Assembly (NCBI GenBank): GCA_026707335.1
Contig: JAPOXB010000076.1
Location: 1 to 32,200, forward strand
Direction: 5' to 3'
DNA: 32,200 nucleotides
Source: Chloroflexota bacterium
GTDB lineage: Bacteria; Chloroflexota; Dehalococcoidia; Bin125
Below, piece by piece: positions 23,799-31,493 of the stretch; the first letter of the stretch is position 1, and each line of letters opens with the position of its first letter. The position numbers and the translations under genes are program-made. Below the pieces are notes generated by a model, which searched no databases, had not been told where the DNA came from, and saw only the letters and a program-made list of their open reading frames with translations.

Positions 23799-25685
23799 GT
23801 GGCTGAGTCGCCCACGCCCGGATCGTACTCACGGGCGCCGATCGCCGAGCGCGAGCGGGCCACCATCCGTTTCGCGGGCGATTCCGGCGACGGGATGCAA
23901 CTGGCGGGCAACCGCTTCACCGACGCCACCGCCCTGTTCGGTAACGACTTCAGCACGCTGCCCGATTTCCCGGCCGAGATCCGCGCGCCCGCCGGCTCCC
24001 TGGCGGGCGTGAGTTCGTTCCAGATCAGCTTCTCCCGCAACACGATCCACACGCCCGGCGACGCGCCCGACGCGCTGGTCGCGATGAACCCGGCGGCGCT
24101 GCGCGTGCACGCCAAGGAACTGGTCCGCGGCGGGCTGCTGATCGTCAACGCCGACGCGTTCACGGGCGCCAACCTGCGCAAGGCCGGCTACACGAGCAAC
24201 CCGCTCAAGGACGGTTCCTTGGCCGACTACCGCCTGCTCGAGGTCCCGATCACGAAGCTCGCAACGACAGCGGCGGCCGAGGCGGGCGTCAGCGGCCAGA
24301 ACGCCGAGCGCACGAAGAACTTCTTCGCGCTGGGCATGATCTACTGGCTCTACGACCGCGACCTCGCGCCGAGCATCGCCTGGATCGAGGAGAAGTTCGC
24401 CCGGCGTCCGGCCATCGTCGAGGCGAACACGGCGGCGCTCAAGGCCGGCCACGCCTACGCCGAGACGGCCGAGCTCGCCGACGCGCACGTCGCGGTGCCG
24501 CCGGCCGCGCTCGCGCCCGGCACCTACCGCACGGTCACCGGCAACGAGGCGACCGCCATCGGACTGGTGGCCGCGCAGGAGTTGAGCGGGCTGCAGCTCT
24601 TCTACGGCAGCTACCCCATCACGCCGGCCAGCGACATCCTGCATTCGCTGGCCTCGTACCAGCGCTTCGGCGTCAAGACGTTCCAGGCGGAGGATGAGAT
24701 CGCGGCGGTGGGGGCGGCCATCGGGGCGGCCTTCGGCGGTTCCATCGGCGTGACCGGCACCAGCGGGCCCGGCCTGGCGCTGAAGAGCGAGGCGATCGGC
24801 CTGGCCGTGATGACCGAGCTGCCGATCATCGTGCTCGACATCCAGCGCGGCGGGCCCAGCACCGGCCTGCCCACGAAGACCGAGCAGGCCGACCTGCTGC
24901 AGGCGATGTTCGGCCGCAACGGCGAGAGCCCCGTCTGCGTCGTCGCGCCGCGCAGCCCCGGCGACTGCTTCTACATGGTGATGGAGGCCGTGCGCCTGGC
25001 CTTCGCCGCGATGACCCCGGTCGTCTTCCTGTCGGACGGCTACCTGGCCAACACGGCCGAGCCCTGGCCGGTGCCCGACGTGGCCGAGCTGCCCCGCATC
25101 GAGGTGCGATTCCACGAGGACCCGCGCACCTTCGCGCCCTACTCCCGCGACCCGGAGACGCTGGCGCGGCAGTACGCGGTGCCCGGCACGACCGGCCTGC
25201 AGCACCGCATCGGCGGGCTGGAGAAGGCCGACGGCTCGGGCGACGTGTCGTACGACCCGGCCAACCACCAGCAGATGGTCGCCCTGCGAGCCGAGAAGAT
25301 CGCGCGCATCGCGCGGATGATCCCGGCGCAAGAGGTGGAGGGGCCGCCGTCGGGCGACGTGCTGGTGCTCTCCTGGGGCAGCACCTACGGCCCGGCGGTC
25401 ACGGCCGTCGAGGAGGCGCGCGCGCAGGGCGCCGACGTTTCGCTCGCGCACCTGCGCTACCTCAACCCCTTCCCGGCCAACCTGGGCGACGTGCTGCGCG
25501 GCTTCCGCACGGTGCTGATCCCCGAGAACAACGCCGGCCAGTTGCGCATGCTGGTGCGCGCGAAGTTCCTAGTCGACGCCCGCGGCCTCAACAAGGTCTC
25601 CGGGCAGCCGTTCAGCGCCGGTGAGATCACGGACCAGATCATGGCGCTGCGCAGCGCGCGACCGTCGGCCGTGCGCGCGTCGTAG
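23799..25685 (+). CDS. korA: 2-oxoglutarate:ferredoxin oxidoreductase, fused gamma-alpha subunit
   Basis: With KorB it oxidises 2-oxoglutarate plus CoA to succinyl-CoA and CO2, reducing ferredoxin; it can also run in reverse in carbon fixation. 628 residues. The gamma domain comes first (about 20-205: TIRFAGDSGDGMQLAGNRF, IRAPAGSLAGVSSFQI, VAMNPAAL, AERTKNFFALGMIYWLY). The alpha domain follows (about 240-620): TGNEATAIGLVAAQ, YGSYPITPASDIL, QAEDEIAAVGAAIGAA, TGTSGPGLALKSEAIGLAVM, DIQRGGPSTGLPTKTEQADL and PENNAGQLRMLVRAKF. No ferredoxin-type cysteines, as expected for the two-subunit form. Substrate is inferred from the Kor-like KTEQADL context. GTG at 23799 has GGGAGGG about 9 bases upstream. 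korB follows after 40 bases. Confidence 0.93.
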   Translation: MAESPTPGSYSRAPIAERERATIRFAGDSGDGMQLAGNRFTDATALFGNDFSTLPDFPAEIRAPAGSLAGVSSFQISFSRNTIHTPGDAPDALVAMNPAALRVHAKELVRGGLLIVNADAFTGANLRKAGYTSNPLKDGSLADYRLLEVPITKLATTAAAEAGVSGQNAERTKNFFALGMIYWLYDRDLAPSIAWIEEKFARRPAIVEANTAALKAGHAYAETAELADAHVAVPPAALAPGTYRTVTGNEATAIGLVAAQELSGLQLFYGSYPITPASDILHSLASYQRFGVKTFQAEDEIAAVGAAIGAAFGGSIGVTGTSGPGLALKSEAIGLAVMTELPIIVLDIQRGGPSTGLPTKTEQADLLQAMFGRNGESPVCVVAPRSPGDCFYMVMEAVRLAFAAMTPVVFLSDGYLANTAEPWPVPDVAELPRIEVRFHEDPRTFAPYSRDPETLARQYAVPGTTGLQHRIGGLEKADGSGDVSYDPANHQQMVALRAEKIARIARMIPAQEVEGPPSGDVLVLSWGSTYGPAVTAVEEARAQGADVSLAHLRYLNPFPANLGDVLRGFRTVLIPENNAGQLRMLVRAKFLVDARGLNKVSGQPFSAGEITDQIMALRSARPSAVRAS

Positions 25686-25725
25686 CGGGAACGCGAGAGC
25701 GACGAGAGAGCGAGGAGACGCGGAG

Positions 25726-26760
25726 ATGGTGACCATCGACCGGGAGCCGGCGCCGACGGAGCCCGTGCGCCTCGCGAAGAAGGACTTCGCCTCCGACCAG
25801 GACACCCGCTGGTGCCCCGGCTGCGGCGACTACTCGATCCTCGCGCAGATGCAGCGCATGCTGCCCAACCTCGGCCGGCGCCGGGAGGACATCGTCTTCA
25901 TCTCCGGGATCGGCTGCTCCAGCCGCTTCCCCTACTACATGAACACCTACGGCTTCCACTCGATCCACGGCCGCGCGCCGACGCTGGCGACGGGCCTGAA
26001 GCTGACCCGGCCCGACCTGCTGCTGTTCGTGATCACCGGCGACGGCGACGGGCTCAGCATCGGCGGCAACCACCTGCTGCACGCCCTGCGCCGCAACCAG
26101 GACCTCAACATCCTGCTGTTCAACAACCGCATCTACGGCCTGACGAAGGGGCAGTACTCGCCGACCTCCGAGGTGGGAAAGGTGACCAAGTCGTCGCCGA
26201 TGGGCTCGATCGAGAACCCGCTCAACCCGATCGCGGTGGCGCTGGCCGCCGAGGCGACGTTCGTGGCGCGGACCTTCGACACGGACCCCCACCACCTCGT
26301 CAGCACCATCGAGGCGGCGGCGCGGCACAAGGGCGCGACGTTCGTGGAGATCTACCAGAACTGCAACATCTTCAACGACGGCGCCTTCCGCGACTTCACC
26401 GACAAGCCGGTGCGGGGCGAGCGCCTGCTCTACATGGAGCCGGGCGAGCCGCTGCTGTTCGGCGACGAGAAGCAGCGCGGCGTCGCGATGAACGGGACCG
26501 TGCCCGAGCTGGTGGAGGTCAACGGCGACCGCTCCCGCATCCTGGTGCACGACCCGGCCGAGCCGACGCCGATCACGGCCAACATGCTGGCGCGCTTCCA
26601 GTACCCGGAGCAACCGGTGCCGATGGGCATCTTCCGCCAGGTGCAGAAGCCGACCTACGGCGAGCGCCTGGGCCATCAGGTCGACGAGGCGCGGGCGGGG
26701 GTCGGCGCCGGCGACCTGGCGGCGCTCATCGCGGGCGACAACACCTGGGTCGTCGAGTAG
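25726..26760 (+). CDS. korB: 2-oxoglutarate:ferredoxin oxidoreductase, beta subunit
   Basis: TPP-binding, iron-sulfur catalytic subunit partnering KorA. 344 residues. Cluster cysteines appear in RWCPGCGDY (Cys30, Cys33), GIGCSSRFPYY (Cys64) and EIYQNCNIFND. The TPP/Mg motif is GDGDGLSIGGNHLLHALRRN (105-124) ending at FNNRIYGLTKGQYSPTS. HGRAPTLATGLKL is also diagnostic. With isocitrate dehydrogenase in the same window this gives a ferredoxin-linked TCA step in place of the NAD-linked 2-oxoglutarate dehydrogenase complex. ATG at 25726 has a purine-rich GAGGAGACGCGGAG just upstream. It converges with the next gene, with 21 bases between stops. Confidence 0.94.
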   Translation: MVTIDREPAPTEPVRLAKKDFASDQDTRWCPGCGDYSILAQMQRMLPNLGRRREDIVFISGIGCSSRFPYYMNTYGFHSIHGRAPTLATGLKLTRPDLLLFVITGDGDGLSIGGNHLLHALRRNQDLNILLFNNRIYGLTKGQYSPTSEVGKVTKSSPMGSIENPLNPIAVALAAEATFVARTFDTDPHHLVSTIEAAARHKGATFVEIYQNCNIFNDGAFRDFTDKPVRGERLLYMEPGEPLLFGDEKQRGVAMNGTVPELVEVNGDRSRILVHDPAEPTPITANMLARFQYPEQPVPMGIFRQVQKPTYGERLGHQVDEARAGVGAGDLAALIAGDNTWVVE

Positions 26761-26781
26761 CAACCAGCCCAGCCGGCGGAG

Positions 26782-27720
26782 CTACGCGGGCGTCGCCGCA
26801 CGCTCGTGCACGGCCGGCAGCACGTCCTCGATCAGGCGCTGCGTTTGGGCCCGCATCTCGGCGTCGCCGTCGGCGATGGGGCGCAGGACGAACTTCGACG
26901 CCCCCGCCGCGACGTACTCGGCGATGCGCTCCCGGATGCGCCCGGCGTCGCCCACGGCGAAGTAGCCGTCCGGGTCGACGTCGGGCAGGCGGCGGCGGAA
27001 GCCGGCCGCCAGCCGTTGCACCGCCGCATCGTCGGGGCTGCCGAAGCGGTAGGCGAAGGCCGCCCCGTAGTGGTCTTCGTCGATCGTGCGCCCGGCCGCC
27101 GCGGCCGCCGCCTTGATCGCCGGGACCACGCGCGCCACCTGGGCCGGGCTGTGCAGGCCGCCCAGCCAGCCGCTGCCGATGGTCGCCGTGCGGCGGATCG
27201 CGGCCTTGCTGTCGCCGCCGATCCAGAGCGGCAGCGGCTGCTGCACGGGCAGCGGCGCGATGACGGCGTCGCGGTAGTCGTAGTGCTCGCCCGCGCAGGT
27301 GACGGCCTCGCCCGCCCACAGGCGCGCCATCAGGCGCAGGGCCTCGTCGGCCAACCCGCCGCGCCCCGCCATGGGACGGCTCGTGGCGCGGAACTCCGGC
27401 GCGACCGCCCCGCCCACGCCGAAGGCCGGCAGCAGCCGCCCGTCGCTGAGGAAGTCGATCGTGGCGCACTCCTTGGCGAGCACCAGCGGGTCGCGGAACG
27501 GCACCACGACCACGTTCATGCCGAACTTGAGCCGCTCCGTCGCTCCGGCCAGGGCCGCCATCGTGGACATTGATTCGAGGAAGGGCTGCGCGCCGATGAG
27601 GCGGTCGGTCTGCCAGATGGAGTCGACGTCGCCAGCCTCGCACTGCTCCACCCAGCGCCAGAAGCCGCGCGGCTCCTCGAAGGGGAAGTTGGCGATCCCC
27701 AGGCCGATGCGCACGCTCAT
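26782..27720 (-). CDS. Luciferase-like (LLM class) flavin-dependent oxidoreductase
   Basis: 312-residue TIM-barrel enzyme using FMN or F420; substrate unknown. Landmarks: RIGLGIANFPFEEP, DVDSIWQTDRLIG, ERLKFGMNVVVVPFRDPLVLAKECATIDFLSDGRLLPAFGVG (in part), EALRLMARLWAGEAVTCAGEHY, PLPLWIGGDSKAAIRRTATIGSGW and a late YVAAGASKFVLRPI. The GMNV..VPFRDPL.LAKE string is the shared family core. ATG at 27720 has AGGGGGA six bases upstream. It is last in a minus-strand run after the pyridoxamine-phosphate-oxidase-like gene (nine-base gap), so probably co-transcribed; the two could share a flavin or F420 chemistry. Confidence 0.9.
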   Translation of the reverse strand: MSVRIGLGIANFPFEEPRGFWRWVEQCEAGDVDSIWQTDRLIGAQPFLESMSTMAALAGATERLKFGMNVVVVPFRDPLVLAKECATIDFLSDGRLLPAFGVGGAVAPEFRATSRPMAGRGGLADEALRLMARLWAGEAVTCAGEHYDYRDAVIAPLPVQQPLPLWIGGDSKAAIRRTATIGSGWLGGLHSPAQVARVVPAIKAAAAAAGRTIDEDHYGAAFAYRFGSPDDAAVQRLAAGFRRRLPDVDPDGYFAVGDAGRIRERIAEYVAAGASKFVLRPIADGDAEMRAQTQRLIEDVLPAVHERAATPA

Positions 27721-27729
27721 CGGTTCCCC

Positions 27730-28254
27730 CTACTCCGCCGCCGCGGCGGCCTCGTCGCCGTACTTGCTGCCGGCGGCGTAGTAGCGACGATGCCAGATGC
27801 CGCTGCGCGGCTCGTCGCCCATGGGTATGCGCCAGCTTCGGATGCGCGCCGACGCGAGGGGGAGCGCGCAGAGCGCGCGCGGCTGGTCGATCGTGTTGCC
27901 GATGTAGGCCGCGGCGGCGGCCGGCGGGATGTATCGCTCCGCGATGCGGCGGTAGAGGTCGCGCCAGACGTCGTCCGCGCCGAGGTCGTGGACGATCTCC
28001 GCCTCGCCCTCCACGACGAGCTTGCGCGCCGGCGGGACCGTCTCGTCGATCGCGCAGGAGATGCGGGGATGCGCGCGGATGTGCGCCAGCCAATCCGACA
28101 TCGCGCGCGGGGTGAACCAGAGGCGCCCCTCCTCGTGCAGGAACCAGATCGGGGCGACGTGCGGGTCGCCGTCCGCGTCGACGGTGGCGATGCGCATCAG
28201 CACCCCGGGGGCGTCGAGGAAGGCGTCGCGTTCGGCGGGGGTCAGGGGCGGCAT
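27730..28254 (-). CDS. Pyridoxamine 5'-phosphate oxidase-like (split-barrel) flavoprotein
   Basis: 174 residues, an FMN/F420-binding split beta-barrel. Visible family pattern: LMRIATVDADGDPHVAPIWFL (strands 1-2), GRLWFTPRAMSDWLAHIRAHPRISCAIDE, KLVVEGEAEIVHDLG, then Trp-rich C-terminus RIRSWRIP and GIWHRRYY. This is the general-stress/PPOX-like group, not the vitamin B6 PdxH enzyme; the reaction is unknown and F420 use is possible given the neighbouring luciferase-like gene. ATG at 28254 has GAGG about five bases upstream. It sits 29 bases after the epoxide hydrolase gene and 9 before the oxidoreductase gene. Confidence 0.85.
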   Translation of the reverse strand: MPPLTPAERDAFLDAPGVLMRIATVDADGDPHVAPIWFLHEEGRLWFTPRAMSDWLAHIRAHPRISCAIDETVPPARKLVVEGEAEIVHDLGADDVWRDLYRRIAERYIPPAAAAAYIGNTIDQPRALCALPLASARIRSWRIPMGDEPRSGIWHRRYYAAGSKYGDEAAAAAE

Positions 28255-28283
28255 GGGGTCCTCGTTTCGGTGCAGTGGCGGCG

Positions 28284-29243
28284 CTACGCCGGAGGCAGCC
28301 CGGCCAGCCAGTCGAGCAGGATGCGGTTCAGTTCGTCGGGGCGTTCCTGCTGCGTCCAGTGGCCGCACGCCTCGATGTGGCCGCGCTGCAGCTGCGGGAT
28401 GACACGCTCCATCCCCTCGGAGAGCTTGGGCGTGAGGACCGGGTCCTTGCCGGCCGTGACCATCAGCGCCGGGCAGGTGATGCGCGCCTCCTTGCTCTCC
28501 TCGCCCCACTCCCAGTTCCGGCGGTCGTTGCGGTACCAGTTGAGCGGCCCGCGGAAGCCGGTCGCGCGGAACGCCTCCACGAAGACGGCCAGGTCCTCGG
28601 CGCTGAGCATGATGCTGCGCGACGGCCGCTCCGGCAGACCCACCAGCATGCCGCCGCGCTCGCGGACGCTCAGCGTCCCTTGCAAGGCGTCGATCCGATC
28701 GGCCGGGTCGCTGCTGCGCAGGAGCAGCGACATCGTGCGCTCCGGGTCCGCCTCCAGCTCGGCCTCGGCGACGCCGGGCTCCTGGAAGTAGAACTGGTAG
28801 TCCCACACGCCGGGGCGCCCCTTGACCATCTCCAGCATCGGCGCGGGCGGCTGGCCGCGGTAGGGCGTGTTGATCCCCGCGACGGCCCGCACCCGCTCCG
28901 GGTGATGCAGCGCCATGGCCCAGACGATCGCGCCGCCCCAGTCGTGGCCCACGAAGACGGCCTGCTCCAGCGACAGCGCATCGAGCAGTGCGACCAGGTC
29001 GTCGCAGACCAGGCGGTGGGCGTAGTCCTCGACGTTGGGGGGCGCGCTGGTCCGGCCGTAGCCGCGCATGTCGGGCGCGATGGCGCGAAGGCCCGCCGCC
29101 GCCAGGGCCGGCAACTGGTGCCGCCACGAGTACCACAGCTCGGGGAAGCCGTGCACGAAGACGACGGCCGGTCCGTCGCCTTGCTCCGCGATGTGCATGG
29201 AGATGCCGGTCGGCAGTTCAATCTGCTGTTGCTCGACTGTCAC
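28284..29243 (-). CDS. Epoxide hydrolase-like alpha/beta hydrolase
   Basis: 319 residues. Epoxide-hydrolase hallmarks: HGFPELWYSWR (31-41), APDMRGYGRTSAPP, nucleophile elbow VGHDWGGAI with Asp101 as nucleophile, and the catalytic His in EACGHWTQQERP (about 295). Cap-domain tyrosines that activate the epoxide in this family could be those in DYQFYFQEP and NWYRNDRRN. The Asp nucleophile excludes ordinary serine esterases; haloacetate dehalogenase is the main alternative within the same group. The start is GTG at 29243, with GGAGGGAGG six bases upstream. Cytoplasmic, no signal peptide. It follows the radical SAM gene by 53 bases on the same strand. Confidence 0.88.
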   Translation of the reverse strand: MTVEQQQIELPTGISMHIAEQGDGPAVVFVHGFPELWYSWRHQLPALAAAGLRAIAPDMRGYGRTSAPPNVEDYAHRLVCDDLVALLDALSLEQAVFVGHDWGGAIVWAMALHHPERVRAVAGINTPYRGQPPAPMLEMVKGRPGVWDYQFYFQEPGVAEAELEADPERTMSLLLRSSDPADRIDALQGTLSVRERGGMLVGLPERPSRSIMLSAEDLAVFVEAFRATGFRGPLNWYRNDRRNWEWGEESKEARITCPALMVTAGKDPVLTPKLSEGMERVIPQLQRGHIEACGHWTQQERPDELNRILLDWLAGLPPA

Positions 29244-29296
29244 GCTCGCCTCCCTCCGGCGGCCGTGGCGGTGGCGGCCACGGCCCGACGGTGAGG

Positions 29297-30190
29297 CTAG
29301 CGCAGGGGCAGGCCCAACTGCTGCACGGGAGGCGTCACGGCACGGGGCAGAACGGGCCGATCCGGGACGCCGGCGGCCTCCTTCAACTCCTGCACGCGCG
29401 CGGCGACGCGGTCGCGGTAGCGCTTGGGGGCGTACTTCTCACCGTAGAGCCGGCGGTAGCCGTCGAGGAGGGCCGGGTACTCCGCCGCCAGGAAGCCGAA
29501 GTAGTAGTCGCGCAGCTCGGGGCTCAGGTTGAGCAGGCCCGATCCGACGAAGCGCGCGCCGTGATCGGCGGAGGCGCGCACCGTCCGCTCGACCTGCGCC
29601 CGGTCGGCGGACAACCCGGGCAGCAGCGGGGCCATCAGCACGCCGGCGCTGATGCCCGCGTCGACGAGGCGGCGCATCGCCGCGAGGCGCTGCCGGGGCG
29701 GCGCCGTGCCCGGCTCCGTGCGGCGCCAAATCTCCCGATCGACCGTCGGGACGCTGAAGGCGACGCTGAGCCCCGCGCGGGTCTCGACCTCCCGCAGCAC
29801 GTCGAGGTCGCGCACGATGAGCGGATTCTTGGTGAGCAGCGAGACGGGGCTGCGAAAGCGGGCGAACTGCTCGATCGCCGCCCGCGTCAGGCGGTAGCGA
29901 CCCTCGGCGGGCTGGTAGGGGTCGGTCGCGGTGCCCAGCGCGACCTGCTCCCGCCGCCAGCCGGGGCGCGACAACTCCCCGGCCAGCACCGCGGCCAAGT
30001 TCCGCTTGACGTAGATGATGCCCGTGAAGTCGTCGCCGATGCCCAACTCGAAGAAGCGATGAGTGGGACGCGCAAAGCAGTAGTGGCAGGCGTGCGCGCA
30101 GCCCCGGTACGGGTTGAGCGACCAGGCGAAGGGCATCCCCCGCACCCGGTTGAGCGCCGACTTGCACTCGATCTCGCGGTACTCGACCAC
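29297..30190 (-). CDS. Rv2578c family radical SAM protein (spore photoproduct lyase-related)
   Basis: 297 residues. The [4Fe-4S]-SAM motif CX3CX2C is in RGCAHACHYCFAR (Cys31, 35, 38), preceded by SLNPYRGC, both characteristic of the SPL/Rv2578c branch. Further family strings are GTATDPYQPAEGRYRLTR, LLTKNPLIVRD, SVPTVDREIWRRTEPGT and the C-terminal LYGEKYAPKRYRDRVAARV. The reaction is unknown; relation to spore photoproduct lyase hints at nucleic-acid repair but does not prove it. The start is GTG at 30190. It has its own promoter with an embedded palindrome (30218-30246) that resembles a LexA box, suggesting damage control. Confidence 0.88.
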   Translation of the reverse strand: MVEYREIECKSALNRVRGMPFAWSLNPYRGCAHACHYCFARPTHRFFELGIGDDFTGIIYVKRNLAAVLAGELSRPGWRREQVALGTATDPYQPAEGRYRLTRAAIEQFARFRSPVSLLTKNPLIVRDLDVLREVETRAGLSVAFSVPTVDREIWRRTEPGTAPPRQRLAAMRRLVDAGISAGVLMAPLLPGLSADRAQVERTVRASADHGARFVGSGLLNLSPELRDYYFGFLAAEYPALLDGYRRLYGEKYAPKRYRDRVAARVQELKEAAGVPDRPVLPRAVTPPVQQLGLPLR

Positions 30191-30217
30191 GCCATCCGCC
30201 CTTCCCGCCCGGACAAG

Positions 30218-30246
30218 AGTAGAACACGTGTGCTACCTGTTGTCAA
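30218..30246 (-). promoter_or_regulatory. Sigma-70-like promoter with embedded palindrome (LexA-box-like operator)
   Basis: On the minus strand a perfect -35 TTGACA (30246-30241) is separated by exactly 17 bases from -10 TCTACT (30223-30218, 4 of 6), giving a start about 20 bases before the radical SAM gene's GTG. Across spacer and -10 lies an 18-bp near-perfect palindrome, GTAGAACACGTGTGCTAC on the plus strand (30219-30236; one mismatched pair). Its core GAAC-ACGT-GTGC differs by one base from the GAAC-N4-GTTC box of Gram-positive and actinobacterial LexA. The position would block RNA polymerase. Confidence 0.6.
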
Positions 30247-30257
30247 GGGCGCGGCCG

Positions 30258-31493
30258 CTAGCGCAGCGTGCCGGCGGCCTCGCCGGCGGCGACCTCCTCG
30301 GCGGACGTGCCCAGCCAGTCGGCGAGCACGGCGGCGGTGTCCGCCCCGGTCAGGCGCGAGGCGGCGTAGGTCTCGACCGGCGTCGCCGAGAAGCGCAGCG
30401 GCAGCCGATCGATCTGCTGCGCGCCGATCGTGGCGTGTTCCTCGTCGGCGGTGGTGAAGAAGCCGGTCGCGGCCAACTGTGGGTCGCGCTGCGTGAGGTC
30501 GACGCCCGACTGCACCACGCCCGCCGGCACGCCGGCCGCCTGGCAGCGCTCCATGACGGCCTCCGCGTCCTGCGTGCTGGTCCAGGCCGCCATCTCGCGA
30601 TCGATCGCCTCCATCGCCGCCACGCGGCCCGCCGCGCTATCAAGGGCGGGGTCGCGGGCCCAGGCTGGCTCGCCCAGCAGCGCGCGCAGGGCCCGCCACT
30701 GGCCGTCGCTCATGACGGCGATCGCGACCCAGCGCTCCTCCTCGCCGGGGACCGCGCCGGCCAGCGGCCGGCACGGATAGCAGCCGTGCGGGGCGGCGGC
30801 GTCGTAGGGCAGACGGTTGCCGGTGGCCTCCGCCCGGCCCCCGTTGACGGCCAGGTCGAGCAGGGTGGGACCCAGGAAGTTGACGCCCGTCTCGAACTGC
30901 GCGACCTCGATCCGCTGGCCGCGCCCGTCGCGGCGGCGCGCCTCGAGCGCGGCCAGCACCGCCAGCGCCGCGTGCAGCCCGGCGGCGTGGTCGTTGTAGG
31001 AGAAGCCGATGCCGATGTCGTCGCGGCCGGGCACGCCGGTCAGGGCGGTCAGGCCCGAGAGCGCATGGATCGTGGGGGCGTAGGTGACGTAACCGGACCA
31101 GGGACCGCCGGGGCCCATGCCCGACATGCCGACGGCGATCAGGCCGGGATTGGCCGCGCGCAGCACGGACTCGCCCAGCCCCCAGCGATCGAGCACGCCC
31201 GGCGAGAAGTTGTCGATCAGCACATCGGCGCGGGTCGCGAGGTCCAGCGCGATGCGCCGCGCCTCGTCCGTCGCCATGTCGAGCGCCAGCGCGCGCTTGT
31301 TGCGGTTCCACATGGCGAAGTAGGGCTGCGCCGGGTCGGACCCCACGCCCTGGGAGCGGCCGGCCGTGGACACCTTGACCACGTCGGCGCCCAGATCGCC
31401 GAGGACGCGCGTCCCGAAGGGCCCCGCGAGCACGTGCGTGAAGTCGAGCACGCGCACGCCGTCGAGGGGGCGGGGGCCGCTACGCGAGTCCAT
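30258..31493 (-). CDS. CaiB/BaiF family (type III) CoA transferase
   Basis: Moves CoA between carboxylic acids through an aspartyl-CoA intermediate. 411 residues, the family's usual length. Motifs: PLDGVRVLDFTHVLAGPF, RVLGDLGADVVKV, YFAMWNRNKRALALDM, DVLIDNFSPGVLDRWGLG, GPWSGYVTYAPTIHALSG and FSYNDHAAGLHAALAVLAAL; the catalytic Asp is the one in YNDHAAG. The C-terminal part has the family's DPQLAATGFF and LPLRFSATP. Substrate unknown. The ATG at 31493 lies inside the end of the upstream alpha/beta hydrolase gene (14-base overlap), so the two are co-translated and may act on one acid. Confidence 0.93.
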   Translation of the reverse strand: MDSRSGPRPLDGVRVLDFTHVLAGPFGTRVLGDLGADVVKVSTAGRSQGVGSDPAQPYFAMWNRNKRALALDMATDEARRIALDLATRADVLIDNFSPGVLDRWGLGESVLRAANPGLIAVGMSGMGPGGPWSGYVTYAPTIHALSGLTALTGVPGRDDIGIGFSYNDHAAGLHAALAVLAALEARRRDGRGQRIEVAQFETGVNFLGPTLLDLAVNGGRAEATGNRLPYDAAAPHGCYPCRPLAGAVPGEEERWVAIAVMSDGQWRALRALLGEPAWARDPALDSAAGRVAAMEAIDREMAAWTSTQDAEAVMERCQAAGVPAGVVQSGVDLTQRDPQLAATGFFTTADEEHATIGAQQIDRLPLRFSATPVETYAASRLTGADTAAVLADWLGTSAEEVAAGEAAGTLR

